A stretch of 64,000 bases of DNA from an uncultured bacterium (GTDB lineage: Bacteria; Hydrogenedentota; Hydrogenedentia; Hydrogenedentales; CAILVY01): contig CALEDJ010000018.1 of assembly GCA_937951485.1 (NCBI GenBank), positions 1 to 64,000 on the forward strand. The letters are read 5' to 3'. The notes under the pieces were generated by a model that was not told the origin of the DNA, did no database searches, and saw nothing but the letters and a program-made list of their open reading frames with translations. Of the stretch, positions 34,426-43,560 are shown in pieces; the stretch's first letter is position 1; each line of letters begins with the position of its first letter. The position numbers and the translations under genes were made by a program.

Positions 34426-35436
34426 ATGCAGCGGCGGAGAATCATTCAAGTCGGATTGGGCGCCATGGGGCGGGGCTGGGCGCGCCTTGTGGCGGAATCG
34501 CGGCGCTGGGCTGCTGCGGCGTATGTTGATATCAACGAATCCAACCTGATGGCCGCCGCCGCCGCCCACGGTATGCCGAAAGACCGCTGCTTTACGGATT
34601 TCAACGAAGCCATCGGTGCGGTCGAGGCGGAGGCGGTGCTGGATGTCACCCCGCCGCAGGCGCGGATGGCGGTGTGTCTGGAGGCGTTTCGGAACGGCCT
34701 GCACGTGATCTGCGAAAAGCCGCTTGCGGACACCGTGGCCGAGGCGACCGCCCTTGTTGACGCAGCCGCCCGCGCGAACCGCACCTTCATGGTGGCGCAG
34801 AACTACCGCTATCAGCCCGTCATGCAGACCATGCGCCGCGCCATCGCCCGGGAACGCCTGGGGATTATCGGCTATGTCAACATTACCTTCTTCAAGGGGC
34901 CGCATTTTGGCGGTTTCCGCGAGCAAATGCCGTATCCGCTGGTTCTTGATATGTGTATTCACCACTTCGACCTGCTGCGCTTCCTGTTGGGGGATGACAT
35001 CGAGACTGTTCAGGCCGCAAGCATTAATGCCCCTTGGAACTGGAACCGGGGCGACGCCACCATTATGACGCAATTGGAGATGAGCGGCGGCGCGGTCGCC
35101 AATTACTGCGGGAGTTGGGTCAGCACGGGCTGGGAAACCGGCTGGAACGCCGACTGGCGCATCGAAGGTTCAAAGGGTGTGCTGCTGCTGGAGCAGGACA
35201 CGGTATATTTTTCAAACAAGCCCGGCAGCCGCAAGAAAATACCCCTTGCCAAGTGTCCGCGCACGCATCAGACCCATCTGCTGCATGCATTCGCGCAGGC
35301 GCTGGATTCGGGCGAAGAACCGGAAACCAGCGGACGGAACAATCTCAACAGTTTCGCGGCCACCCATGCCGTGGTGTGCGCGGCGGAGGAGCGGCGGCGC
35401 GTGCTGGTGCGGGAGTTGATTGACGCAGCGTGGTGA
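34426..35436 (+). CDS. Gfo/Idh/MocA family oxidoreductase
   Basis: A 336-residue NAD(P)-dependent sugar/inositol dehydrogenase-type protein. The Rossmann motif is VGLGAMG (residues 9-15) and the family lysine is in CEKPL. LVLDMCIHHFDLLRFLLG holds the conserved Asp/His of the active site. ATG 34426 has GAGGAG 8 nt upstream. It is 65 nt after the DUF2161 gene and overlaps the YfhO-like gene. Likely oxidises a sugar released by the neighbouring hydrolases; substrate unknown. Confidence 0.9.
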   Translation: MQRRRIIQVGLGAMGRGWARLVAESRRWAAAAYVDINESNLMAAAAAHGMPKDRCFTDFNEAIGAVEAEAVLDVTPPQARMAVCLEAFRNGLHVICEKPLADTVAEATALVDAAARANRTFMVAQNYRYQPVMQTMRRAIARERLGIIGYVNITFFKGPHFGGFREQMPYPLVLDMCIHHFDLLRFLLGDDIETVQAASINAPWNWNRGDATIMTQLEMSGGAVANYCGSWVSTGWETGWNADWRIEGSKGVLLLEQDTVYFSNKPGSRKKIPLAKCPRTHQTHLLHAFAQALDSGEEPETSGRNNLNSFAATHAVVCAAEERRRVLVRELIDAAW

Positions 35437-37715
35437 CGCCGCCGACAAACCGATACGCCTTCTTCCCCTTCTTTGTGCTGGGGGCGTTGTTCATTGTGCT
35501 TGCGCCGGTCTTCTGGCTGCACGTGGAAGCGCCCGCCGACAAGCCCGGGCTGCGCACCACCGAACACGCCGACCTGCACCAGCGCATCCTGCCGTCGTTC
35601 CAATATGGTTTCTCCGAATTGCGCCGGGGGCGGCTGCCCCTGTGGAACCCGCGCCAACTGTGCGGCGCGCCGTTTCTGGCCGACCCGGCTACGGGCGTCT
35701 TTCAGCCGCTGAACGCGGTTTTTCTATTGTTGCCTGTGGAACGCGCTATGGCGGCCCAGGCCTTTCTGGCGCTGTTTCTGATGGCGTTGTTCTTCGTGTT
35801 GTTTGCGCGGGCGCTGGACGCGGCGTATGTCCCCGCGATGATCGGCGGCATTGTGTATGCCTTCAATGGGGCGACGGCGGCGGCCATGTCGCATCCGGAA
35901 CTGGCCGCAACGCTGGCGTGGACGCCCCTGCTCTTCTGGGCGCTGCGCGAATACCCGAGGGAATGGCGGTTGGGCGTGGCGGGCGCGGGCGGTCTCGCGG
36001 CCGCCATGCTTGCGGTGGCCGGGTCCCCCGCACTGTTTGCGGCGGTGCTCGCGCTGGCGTTGCCTTACGGGGCATTGCGCGGGACGCAGGGTATCCGCGA
36101 GGGGGAAAAGGGCGCGCTATGGCGCGGATTGGGCGGATACGCGCTGATGCCGGTGATTGCGGCGGGCGTTGCGGCGGCGCAATGGATTCCCACGGCGTTC
36201 TGGCTGGCCGATCTGGAGAATCCCTGGGCGACCCTGTGGCGTCTGGAGTTTGCCGGACAGGTTCCCGCGCGCCTGCGCGATGTGCTTGCGCATATGCTTG
36301 CCGCCCAGCCCGATGTGTTGCCGCGCATGGCCTATTGCGGTGTCGCGGCGCTGGCGGTGTTGCCGGCGGCTTTCTTTCAGCGCAGCGCGCGACTGGAAGT
36401 CGTCTTCTTTGCAATCGCGGCTGCGGGGTTGTTCTATGCAGCGACCGCCGGCGCGGCGGCACTGGGCGACTTTCCGCGGGAAGCGTTCATTTTTCCCGCG
36501 ATCTTCGGCGTGACGACGATCGCGACAGTCGGATTCGACCGGGTGCTGGCCACGGGCCGCGACCCGAGGTCCCCGCTGATTTGGGGTCCGGCGCTGGCGA
36601 TGCTGGTGGCGGCAGGCGCCATCTTTTTCCTCGCCTCCGCGCCCGCGCGCGGGCGCATCCTGCCGCTGGTACTGGTATTGTTGCCGTTCCTGGTCTTCCG
36701 GTTCAGGTGGGTGGGCGGATGCTGCGGCGCAGCGGTTGCCTTGTTGATCTTTGTTGACCTGTACGGAACAGGAGTGAATCAACGCCTCCATCCCTATGCG
36801 TCTCCATCGGGATTTGTGGCAGCCCATCGGAATTTCCTGATCGCGGCGGAAGAGGCGGCGCTGGACGGTCGCGCCGTGCTCATCGCGCAAACCGCACGGA
36901 AGACGACGCCGTTGAATCTGGGTATGTTGGGCGCGTTGCGCATGGCGGACGGCGCATTGCTGCCGCTCAGCCGGGACCAGGCGGGGTGGTGGGAGGCGCT
37001 TACCGGAAATGAGCGCAGCCTGTTGTCAGAAGACCCTGCCGCGTTGACGCGAAAAACTGCGTACCCTGGCTTGCTCAACTGGATGGCGGTGCGGGTCGTA
37101 CTGGCTTCCGTGGACAGCGGCATTACGCTGGATGCCTGGCGGCAGGCGGGGTTGCGGCTGCGGTCCGTCCGGCTGGACAATGGGATACAATGCTTCGTGA
37201 ATGACGCCGCCCTGCCGCGCGCGTACTGGGTGCCGGCGTGGCGGCCGGTGAACGGCGTGGACGAGGCGGTTGAGACACTACTGAAGACAACAGACGGCGA
37301 CCCGCGGCAATGGTGTGTGGTCGAAGCGTTCGGAGAAGGTTACACCCGTCTCGCCGCGCTGCTGCCGCCCGCGCCGTCCGACGCCGCGCCGATGCCGGTG
37401 GCCTGGGCTGGGGTGTGGTGCCGCATTGTGGAGGAAGACGCAGGGCTGGTGCGTCTCCGGGTGGAATCGCCGCAGCCCGGCGTACTGGTCTTGGCGGACA
37501 CCTTTGCCCCCGGCTGGCGCGCCGAAGTCAACGGCGCGAAGGCGCCAATCCTCCAGGTGAACGGGATATTCCGGGGGCTGGGGCTGCCAGGGGGCGCGCA
37601 TGAGATTGTCTTCCGCTATCGGCCCATTCCCTTTTGGGCGGGATTGGCGACGAGTCTGGCGACGTTGGGGCTGTTGGCGATGGCGGGTCTGGTTCGGATC
37701 GCGCGGCGACCGTAG
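35430..37715 (+). CDS. YfhO-like large membrane protein
   Basis: A 761-residue protein with about 12 hydrophobic segments and a C-terminal extracytoplasmic beta domain (about 640-735) containing VLADTFAPGWRAEVNG. That segment is typical of YfhO-family proteins, which resemble membrane glycosyltransferases that decorate envelope polymers. The N-terminal loop after helix 1 has SELRRGRLPLWNPRQLCGAPF, a family signature. The start is GTG at 35430 (or 35433), overlapping the previous stop by 7 nt. The target polymer cannot be inferred. Confidence 0.78.
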   Translation: MVTPPTNRYAFFPFFVLGALFIVLAPVFWLHVEAPADKPGLRTTEHADLHQRILPSFQYGFSELRRGRLPLWNPRQLCGAPFLADPATGVFQPLNAVFLLLPVERAMAAQAFLALFLMALFFVLFARALDAAYVPAMIGGIVYAFNGATAAAMSHPELAATLAWTPLLFWALREYPREWRLGVAGAGGLAAAMLAVAGSPALFAAVLALALPYGALRGTQGIREGEKGALWRGLGGYALMPVIAAGVAAAQWIPTAFWLADLENPWATLWRLEFAGQVPARLRDVLAHMLAAQPDVLPRMAYCGVAALAVLPAAFFQRSARLEVVFFAIAAAGLFYAATAGAAALGDFPREAFIFPAIFGVTTIATVGFDRVLATGRDPRSPLIWGPALAMLVAAGAIFFLASAPARGRILPLVLVLLPFLVFRFRWVGGCCGAAVALLIFVDLYGTGVNQRLHPYASPSGFVAAHRNFLIAAEEAALDGRAVLIAQTARKTTPLNLGMLGALRMADGALLPLSRDQAGWWEALTGNERSLLSEDPAALTRKTAYPGLLNWMAVRVVLASVDSGITLDAWRQAGLRLRSVRLDNGIQCFVNDAALPRAYWVPAWRPVNGVDEAVETLLKTTDGDPRQWCVVEAFGEGYTRLAALLPPAPSDAAPMPVAWAGVWCRIVEEDAGLVRLRVESPQPGVLVLADTFAPGWRAEVNGAKAPILQVNGIFRGLGLPGGAHEIVFRYRPIPFWAGLATSLATLGLLAMAGLVRIARRP

Positions 37716-37720
37716 CGCGA

Positions 37721-38518
37721 TCAGGAATGCAACGCCAGATACGACAGAAAGGCCTCGTGGAAATGGACCTCTTCCATGTCCAGGTACAACGCCCGCCGGA
37801 GCAGGTAGATTCGCCCGATCATACGCTCATCAGCATAGATGCATTCATTGCGAATCACGTAACCGGCCGGTCGGGGCTGCATGCATTGAATCACCATAAC
37901 CGACGCGTTGAAACTGAAACGGCGGTCAATGCGTGCGATTTCCTGGCTGTCACGGAAAACGTGCACGTGCGCGGGCAGGCCGCTCTCCAGGGAAAAACTG
38001 GTGAAGAGCCGGTGGATGGCCAGCCGACAGACCGCCTTGCCCTCGGTGTCGGTAATACCCCGCTCATGCTTGTCTGAAGCGGACACGATCCGGTAGCGCC
38101 ATATTGTCTGTCCCCCCTCGCAGGCAAAAATCCTGTCCGGCGTATCGAGGGGGCGTTGCAGCAGGATATGCTTCTCAAAGGGATCGGGCACATCCGCTTC
38201 CGCGGCGGCGGCATCGGGCATTCCCTGTGCGTCGGCAAGCACCTTGCGCTCGCGCACTTCATTCACAACGGCGCGACCGATAAAGACCACCGCGCCCAGT
38301 GCCACCATGGCGAACAAGCCCCACAGGCCCGCTTTGGTCCATGTGGGATTGTCCAGGCTCAGGCCGATAATCAGCGCGACAACCGCCTCCAGAATCAGCA
38401 CGGCATAGATGACAATCAGCCCGTTTGTGAGCGGCGAAATCACTTTGGGCAGGGTGTAATAACAAATCGCGCGCTCGTAGTCTGTGGGGGAATTCCCTGA
38501 TGTCGCCGCGTGCGTCAT
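37721..38518 (-). CDS. Uncharacterised protein with two N-terminal membrane helices
   Basis: A 265-residue protein of no family I recognise. Two hydrophobic segments (about 32-55 and 63-84) are followed by a charged linker and a soluble domain (about 115-265) rich in beta strands, containing HVHVFRDSQEIARIDRRFSF and YVIRNECIYADERMIGRIYL. The fold may resemble tubby/LURP-like sheets, but this is weak. Convergent with the YfhO-like gene, leaving only 5 nt between stops. Confidence 0.6.
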   Translation of the reverse strand: MTHAATSGNSPTDYERAICYYTLPKVISPLTNGLIVIYAVLILEAVVALIIGLSLDNPTWTKAGLWGLFAMVALGAVVFIGRAVVNEVRERKVLADAQGMPDAAAAEADVPDPFEKHILLQRPLDTPDRIFACEGGQTIWRYRIVSASDKHERGITDTEGKAVCRLAIHRLFTSFSLESGLPAHVHVFRDSQEIARIDRRFSFNASVMVIQCMQPRPAGYVIRNECIYADERMIGRIYLLRRALYLDMEEVHFHEAFLSYLALHS

Positions 38519-38819
38519 TGTTTATCGGCTCCCGTGATGCCGTGTCCAAGAACCGCCCTTGCCCGCAACGGCGGCTGTGCCGCCCATTGTAACGCAGGCC
38601 GGAGAAAAAGCGAAATGATTTGATCCGCTTGCATGTCAGGCGGCTGGAAGGATTTGACCGAAGGGCCGGTCATTCATCGCGAAGTGACCGAACAATTCGT
38701 GGTTGAAGACGAAAGCGGCGTCAGGAGGACCTTTCATTCCCGCTTTTTCTTCCCCGCCGGGAACATGGCGGGCATTATTGCCGCCTTCTTCCTCGATGTG
38801 CTACGATCCCATACGGAAT
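38519..38819. other. Intergenic region upstream of tRNA-Pro
   Basis: About 300 bases. A short plus-strand frame from 38633 reads through the tRNA and is not credible. The tRNA promoter is the only supported element. Confidence 0.5.
38778..38807 (+). promoter_or_regulatory. Promoter of tRNA-Pro
   Basis: TTGCCG, 18 nt, TACGAT, with an extended -10 (TGCTACGAT). The start site would lie about 6 nt before the tRNA. Confidence 0.5.
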
Positions 38820-38897
38820 CGGGGCGTAGCGCAGCCCGGTTAGCGCGCTTGGTTTGGGACCAAGAGGTCGCGGGTTCGAATCCCGCCGCCCCGACCA
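38820..38897 (+). tRNA. tRNA-Pro (anticodon TGG)
   Basis: A full cloverleaf. Acceptor CGGGGCG pairs with CGCCCCG. The anticodon arm is CTTGG-TTTGGGA-CCAAG with anticodon TGG. The T arm is GCGGG-TTCGAAT-CCCGC. C1-G72 is the proline identity pair, and CCA is encoded. Confidence 0.97.
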
Positions 38898-38909
38898 GTT
38901 TTTTATGCC

Positions 38910-38956
38910 AAAATCCCTTGAAAAACCGTCTTTTTCTTGGGATTTTTTGTTTTTTG
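38910..38956 (+). terminator. Terminator after tRNA-Pro
   Basis: AAAATCCC (38910-38917) pairs with GGGATTTT (38939-38946), with an inner AAAAA/TTTTT stem, followed by TTGTTTTTT. Confidence 0.75.
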
Positions 38957-39195
38957 GCCGGTATCAACAAATGACAAAAATGACAACCCCGGGCTTTTGT
39001 TCGTTGTCCTGGGGATTCTGTATGAGAATCTTTCGGCCCCTGGGCCGACACATTGACAAGACATGGAACATATGCTGTTTCGGTTTCCACTGCCGGGCGA
39101 CGGACACAACAGGATCCATGTTGCGGTTTGTGGGATTCCATGCGATACTTAAGGTTGGGAGCGACGCGTGATGATTTCGCGCGGAGGGATATGGC

Positions 39196-40644
39196 ATGGC
39201 GTGTCGCCGTGAAGACGAGGGGTCGGGAGCCGATTTGCGGAGAATCCAGTCACAGCGTGGGCATGGGGAGCCGCCGCTTTTTCACAAGCAACTCGTGGGG
39301 AAACGCCTGTATATCAATGCGCAAGTGCGTTTTCTTGTGACGGCGGGGATCGTGCTGGGTGCGCTGGGAGGCAAGTATGTGCTGGGGGTGGAGAATCTTG
39401 ATATTCCCAGTCTGATTCTGCTCGCGGCATTGTTGGCTGGATTCAACATCGGGGTGTTTGTTTTTGCACGCCGTCACCGGAATTTGGAGCGGCGGCTTCC
39501 CGCGTACCGGTTGGTGATGGGGCTGACCCATGTGACCATTGGTGTGGATTTCGTCTTTCTCACGGTCGCCCTGTGGCTTGTAGGGGGAGCCAAATCGCCG
39601 TTCCAGGCTTTCTATCTGCTGCATGTTGTGCTGGCGGCCATCCTGTTGTCGTCCAGGGCGGCCTATGCCCACGCGGCCTTCGGCTACACGCTCTTCGCAT
39701 TGCTGGTGCTGGGTGAGTGGACGGGGTTCCTGCCGATGCGTTTTCCAGTAGGGGTCGTAAACAGCGCCATGCCGCTGGATGGCCGCTTCGTAATCACAGT
39801 TCTGGTGGTGCAGGCGATGCTGATGGCGCTCGCGGTGTATCTGGTGACGGGGCTTACGGACCTGCTTCGCCGGGGCGAACTACAGTTACGGGAGACCAAT
39901 ACGGAGTTGGAGCGCTTGTCGCAAATCCAGCGGGATTTCCTGCATATTGCGCTGCACGATTTGAAATCGCCCATCAACGCGGCCACGATGCTGCTGCAAA
40001 GCATGAAGATCGCGGCGGAGCCGCCGTTGTCGCTGCAGCAAATTGGCTGGCTGGATCGGATTCATGTGCGCCTGAGCGATGCCTCGTCGTTCCTGCATGA
40101 TTTCAGCATATTGGCTGCGCTGGACGCGGCGGATATGGAGCGCCAGGCGGAGGTTCTGGATATTGGGTCGCTGGTGGATGCCGCTATCGAGGAGAACCAG
40201 GATATGATCCGCGCGCACGGGCACAGGCTCGAGGTGGAGATCGTGGACAACCTGCCGCCGACGCGGGGCATCAAGCGATTGGTTCATGAGGCGGTCAACA
40301 ACCTGATCACAAACGCAGACAAATATACGCCGGCCAAGGGTCGTATTGCCGTGCGGGTGCGGCAAAACGGAAATATGATCCGGATCGAAGTGGAAGACAA
40401 TGGAATCGGCATTGCGCCGGAGGATCAGGCGCGTCTTTTTCAGGCGTTTGTGCGCATCAAACGCAAAGAAGGCGCAGCCTCAGAGGTCAGCGGGAGCGGA
40501 CTGGGTCTGTCTATCGTGCGCCGCGTCGCAGAATTGCATGGCGGGAGCGTCGGGGTCAAGAGCGAACTGAACAAGGGCAGCACATTCTCGCTTGAATTGC
40601 CGATATGCTCCGAACACAGCACACCGGATGGCACATCCCTTTGA
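39196..40644 (+). CDS. Orphan membrane sensor histidine kinase
   Basis: A 482-residue protein. About six hydrophobic segments (45-225) form a membrane sensor without a large periplasmic loop. A coiled-coil linker and HisKA domain follow (phosphoacceptor His254 in LHIALHDLKSPI), then the ATPase: HEAVNNLITNADKYT (N box), DNGIGIAP (G1), LFQAFVR (F), GSGLGLSIV (G2). GGAGGG lies 9 nt before ATG 39196. No response regulator is adjacent. It converges on the Hdr-Mvh operon with only 17 nt between stops, so a functional link is unproven. Confidence 0.9.
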   Translation: MACRREDEGSGADLRRIQSQRGHGEPPLFHKQLVGKRLYINAQVRFLVTAGIVLGALGGKYVLGVENLDIPSLILLAALLAGFNIGVFVFARRHRNLERRLPAYRLVMGLTHVTIGVDFVFLTVALWLVGGAKSPFQAFYLLHVVLAAILLSSRAAYAHAAFGYTLFALLVLGEWTGFLPMRFPVGVVNSAMPLDGRFVITVLVVQAMLMALAVYLVTGLTDLLRRGELQLRETNTELERLSQIQRDFLHIALHDLKSPINAATMLLQSMKIAAEPPLSLQQIGWLDRIHVRLSDASSFLHDFSILAALDAADMERQAEVLDIGSLVDAAIEENQDMIRAHGHRLEVEIVDNLPPTRGIKRLVHEAVNNLITNADKYTPAKGRIAVRVRQNGNMIRIEVEDNGIGIAPEDQARLFQAFVRIKRKEGAASEVSGSGLGLSIVRRVAELHGGSVGVKSELNKGSTFSLELPICSEHSTPDGTSL

Positions 40645-40661
40645 CACGGTGACGGTTCGGA

Positions 40662-42119
40662 TTACTTGCGCAAGGTCTGAAGCAGGCGGCGTTCCCTATC
40701 AAATATTTTCACTTCGAGCGGCGTCTTACCGAGCGCGTGCGTGGCGCAGGCATGGCAGGGATCGTAGGCGCGGAAGGCCATTTCGACCATGTTTAACAGG
40801 CCATCGTTGACATTGCCGTTCCGGATCATGCCTTTTGCCGCCTTGTCCACGGACATGGCGATGGGCGCGGCGTTGTGATTGGTGGCGACGATCAGGTTGA
40901 CGCGGGTGAGGATGCCGTCCTGATCCGTCCAGTAGTGGTGGATGAGGGTGCCGCGCGGCGCTTCAACGATGCCGACGCCTTCCCCGGGAATCTCCACAGG
41001 CACGGTGCGAATTTGCGGGCTTGTGATTTCCGGGTCTTCCAGGAGTTCCTTCATGCGTTCGGCGGCGTAGAGCGCCTCGATGAGGCGCGCCCAATGGGTG
41101 GCCAGCGTGCAGTGGGCTGGTTTGCCGCCGAGCACTTCATACATGCGTTCGTAGGCTTCCTGGGCGAGCGGGGTGGCCATGCCGGCGGCGGCGTTCAGGC
41201 GGGCGAGCGGCGCGACGCGGTAGATGCCGCTGGCGGAACCATCGGTGAACCCTTTCCAGCCCACGTTTTTCAGAAAAGGAAAGGTGATGTAGGTCCACGG
41301 TTCAACGTGTTCCGCGATATGCCGGGGATAATCTCTGGGGGCGAATCTGGCGAATTCGACGCCGTCAGGGTCCACGACGCGGACCATGCCGTCGTAGAAA
41401 TTGACCCTGTTCTTCTCATCCACCAGGCCCATATAGTAGGTCTTGTGGGCGTATGCGTCGTTGAGAATGAGGTCTACGTAATCCCGGTTTGCCAGCACGA
41501 CATCATTGAAGAGTTGCAGGGTGAACTGGGCAAAGTCCACGGCGAAGCCCGCGGTCTCCAGAAATTTGCGCCGTTCTTCGTCGGTGATGCCTTTGGATAC
41601 GCCGCCGGGCAGGCCGAACACCGGATGGATTGCCTTGCCCATCATCGTTTCGAGAATTTGCCGGCACTCGCGCCGCACCCGGATGACCTGCCCCGCAATG
41701 TTCAGCCCGACTTTCCCAATGACGCCGAGGATGTTGCGCTCTGCAGCGGGGGCCGTAGGCCCGACCACGAAATCCGGCCCCGCAAGGAAGAAGAAGTGGA
41801 TATAGTGGTCCTCGACCATGAAAGTGCTGTATGCCAGTTCACGGAGTTTTTTTGCGGCCGAGGGCGGTTCGACGCGCCACAGGTCGTCCAGACATTTGGT
41901 TGCGGCCATGTGATGCGCGGTGGGGCAAACGCCGCAGATGCGCGGCGTAATGCGGGGCATTTCCTCGGCGGGGCGGCCCAGGCAGAAGGTTTCGAAGCCC
42001 CGCAACTCCGGCACCTGGAAAAAGGTGCGCTCGACGTTGCCGGCATCATCGAGGAATATCTCAATCTTGCCGTGGCCTTCCAGGCGCGTGATCGGATTGA
42101 TGGTGATTCTTTTGCTCAT
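40662..42119 (-). CDS. mvhA: [NiFe]-hydrogenase large subunit, MvhA-type (group 3)
   Basis: A 485-residue catalytic subunit. Nickel ligands are in RICGVCPTAHH (Cys62, Cys65) and DPCHACATH (Cys455, Cys458, His461). Twenty-four residues follow His461; in processed hydrogenases such a tail is cleaved after nickel insertion. The sequence fits cytosolic methyl-viologen-reducing (group 3c-like) enzymes. Last gene of the operon; it overlaps mvhG by 4 nt. No hyp maturation gene or dedicated endopeptidase is in the window. Confidence 0.93.
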   Translation of the reverse strand: MSKRITINPITRLEGHGKIEIFLDDAGNVERTFFQVPELRGFETFCLGRPAEEMPRITPRICGVCPTAHHMAATKCLDDLWRVEPPSAAKKLRELAYSTFMVEDHYIHFFFLAGPDFVVGPTAPAAERNILGVIGKVGLNIAGQVIRVRRECRQILETMMGKAIHPVFGLPGGVSKGITDEERRKFLETAGFAVDFAQFTLQLFNDVVLANRDYVDLILNDAYAHKTYYMGLVDEKNRVNFYDGMVRVVDPDGVEFARFAPRDYPRHIAEHVEPWTYITFPFLKNVGWKGFTDGSASGIYRVAPLARLNAAAGMATPLAQEAYERMYEVLGGKPAHCTLATHWARLIEALYAAERMKELLEDPEITSPQIRTVPVEIPGEGVGIVEAPRGTLIHHYWTDQDGILTRVNLIVATNHNAAPIAMSVDKAAKGMIRNGNVNDGLLNMVEMAFRAYDPCHACATHALGKTPLEVKIFDRERRLLQTLRK

Positions 42120-43096
42120 AACGCCTCTTCTTTCTCAATGCAGCGCCGTTTCAAGAGGGATGCCGGAAGGCTGAAACGATACAGCGTGCCAATCGGGTCC
42201 GCCAGGGTGCCGGCGAGCGCCATTGCCGTTCCATCGGAATCCGCTTCGCCCAGCGTCCCCAACGCACCGAGCATCTTCGTTCCCATGTCCAACGCCCCGG
42301 GGGTCGGGCCAAAACATCCGCGACAGGGCATATTGCCGTGGATGCACCGCTCGCCGCAGCCGGACCGCGTGGCAGGTCCCATGCACACATAGCCTTGGGC
42401 GAGATAGCACCTGTCGGGTTCGGGCGTGCTCGTGGCCACGCGTTTGAACTCTTTGATGGCCAGGGTTTCTGGTTTAGTTTCGTTGAGGGGGCAGGACTCA
42501 CAGAGGGATTTTTCAGGGGCGAGCACGGATCCTTTCGGCGGCAGCGCGCCCTTCAGAATGGCATCCACGGCCTGTGCAACAAGCGCGGTCGGCGGGGGAC
42601 ATCCGGGAAGATAGTAGTCCACGTCAATGACAGCATCGAGCGGCTTGACGTCTTTCCAGAAAAGCGGAAGTTCCAATTCATAACCGTTGACCGTGCAGGC
42701 GGTGCGCGGTTCGACGCGGTTGGGGTTATCCACCGTGAGGCTTCGGTGGTACTTGTTGGCGAGGATTTCCTCGCGGGTGGTATCGTTGGCCAGCCCCGGA
42801 ATGCCGCCGAGATGCGCACAGGAACCAAACGCGATCACCAGGGGGCACTTTTCGCGAAGCAACCGGACCCATTCGTGTTGCTCGGACAACCGGACCGCAC
42901 CGTTGATGAACGCCACCGCGACTTCACCGGGTTGCCAGGTTTCGACATCCTTGAGTTTGAAGTCCAGCGCCACGGGCCACAGCGCGATGTCCACGGCTTC
43001 GACCACCTTGAGAATATCTTCTGCGAGATCCACCACCGTTTCTTCGCACCCCCCGCAAGAGGCGCACCAATAAAATGCTACTTTCGGCTTGGCCAT
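42116..43096 (-). CDS. mvhG: [NiFe]-hydrogenase small subunit, MvhG-type
   Basis: A 326-residue Fe-S subunit that takes electrons from MvhA. The proximal cluster motif is WCASCGGCEE (Cys11, Cys14, Cys17), with further cysteines in GSCAHLGG and YYLPGCPPP. Distal cysteines include SLCESCPLN, YVCMGPATRSGCGERC and CRGCFGP. There is no twin-arginine signal, so the enzyme is cytoplasmic, as expected for group 3. Starts 15 nt after mvhD. Confidence 0.93.
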   Translation of the reverse strand: MAKPKVAFYWCASCGGCEETVVDLAEDILKVVEAVDIALWPVALDFKLKDVETWQPGEVAVAFINGAVRLSEQHEWVRLLREKCPLVIAFGSCAHLGGIPGLANDTTREEILANKYHRSLTVDNPNRVEPRTACTVNGYELELPLFWKDVKPLDAVIDVDYYLPGCPPPTALVAQAVDAILKGALPPKGSVLAPEKSLCESCPLNETKPETLAIKEFKRVATSTPEPDRCYLAQGYVCMGPATRSGCGERCIHGNMPCRGCFGPTPGALDMGTKMLGALGTLGEADSDGTAMALAGTLADPIGTLYRFSLPASLLKRRCIEKEEAL

Positions 43097-43111
43097 GGCA
43101 TGTCCTGACCT

Positions 43112-43555
43112 CTATGCGCTTTCACTGAGCGCCGCCACCCGTTCCTCCCAGCGGAGCGGGCCGAGCGCGCGCACCTGTTCCGTAAATTCCTTCACCAAGG
43201 CGGCGAACTGTTCGCCTTCCGACGCAGACACCCATTCCAGACGGAGCCGCGCCGGTTCAATACCGAACTGAGAGAGCAGATTTTTGAGCATCGGGACCCG
43301 GCGCATGGCTTTGTAGTTGCCCTCAAGATAGTGGCAGTCGCCGGGGTGACACCCCGCGATGAGGACGCCGTCGGCCCCGTCCGCAAAGGCCTTTACCACG
43401 AAGGTGGGATCCACGCGACCGGAGCACATCACGCGGACGGCGACCACATTGGAAGGATACTGGACGCGACTCGTTCCCGCGAGGTCCGCTCCCGTATAAG
43501 AACACCAGCGACACAGAAATCCCACGATTTTCGGTTCAAAAGACGCCTCTTCCAC
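43112..43555 (-). CDS. mvhD: MvhD/FlpD-type [2Fe-2S] electron-transfer subunit
   Basis: A 147-residue protein with the five MvhD cysteines: FLCRWCSYTGADLAG (Cys15, Cys18), VMCSGRVDP (Cys44), IAGCHPGDCHY (Cys69, Cys74). MvhD links a hydrogenase (or formate dehydrogenase) to HdrA. The start is GTG at 43555, preceded by GAGGGAG and only 5 nt after the previous stop. Its place between the HdrA C-half gene and mvhG fits the bridging role. Confidence 0.92.
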   Translation of the reverse strand: MEEASFEPKIVGFLCRWCSYTGADLAGTSRVQYPSNVVAVRVMCSGRVDPTFVVKAFADGADGVLIAGCHPGDCHYLEGNYKAMRRVPMLKNLLSQFGIEPARLRLEWVSASEGEQFAALVKEFTEQVRALGPLRWEERVAALSESA

Positions 43556-43560
43556 GGCAT

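Noticed and set aside
38633-38974. Plus-strand frame over the tRNA
   Set aside because: Reads straight through tRNA-Pro and its terminator; no ribosome binding site or family.
39196-42119. Hydrogen-sensing regulation of the hydrogenase by the adjacent histidine kinase
   Set aside because: The kinase is convergent, has no partner regulator and no sensor domain linked to hydrogen.
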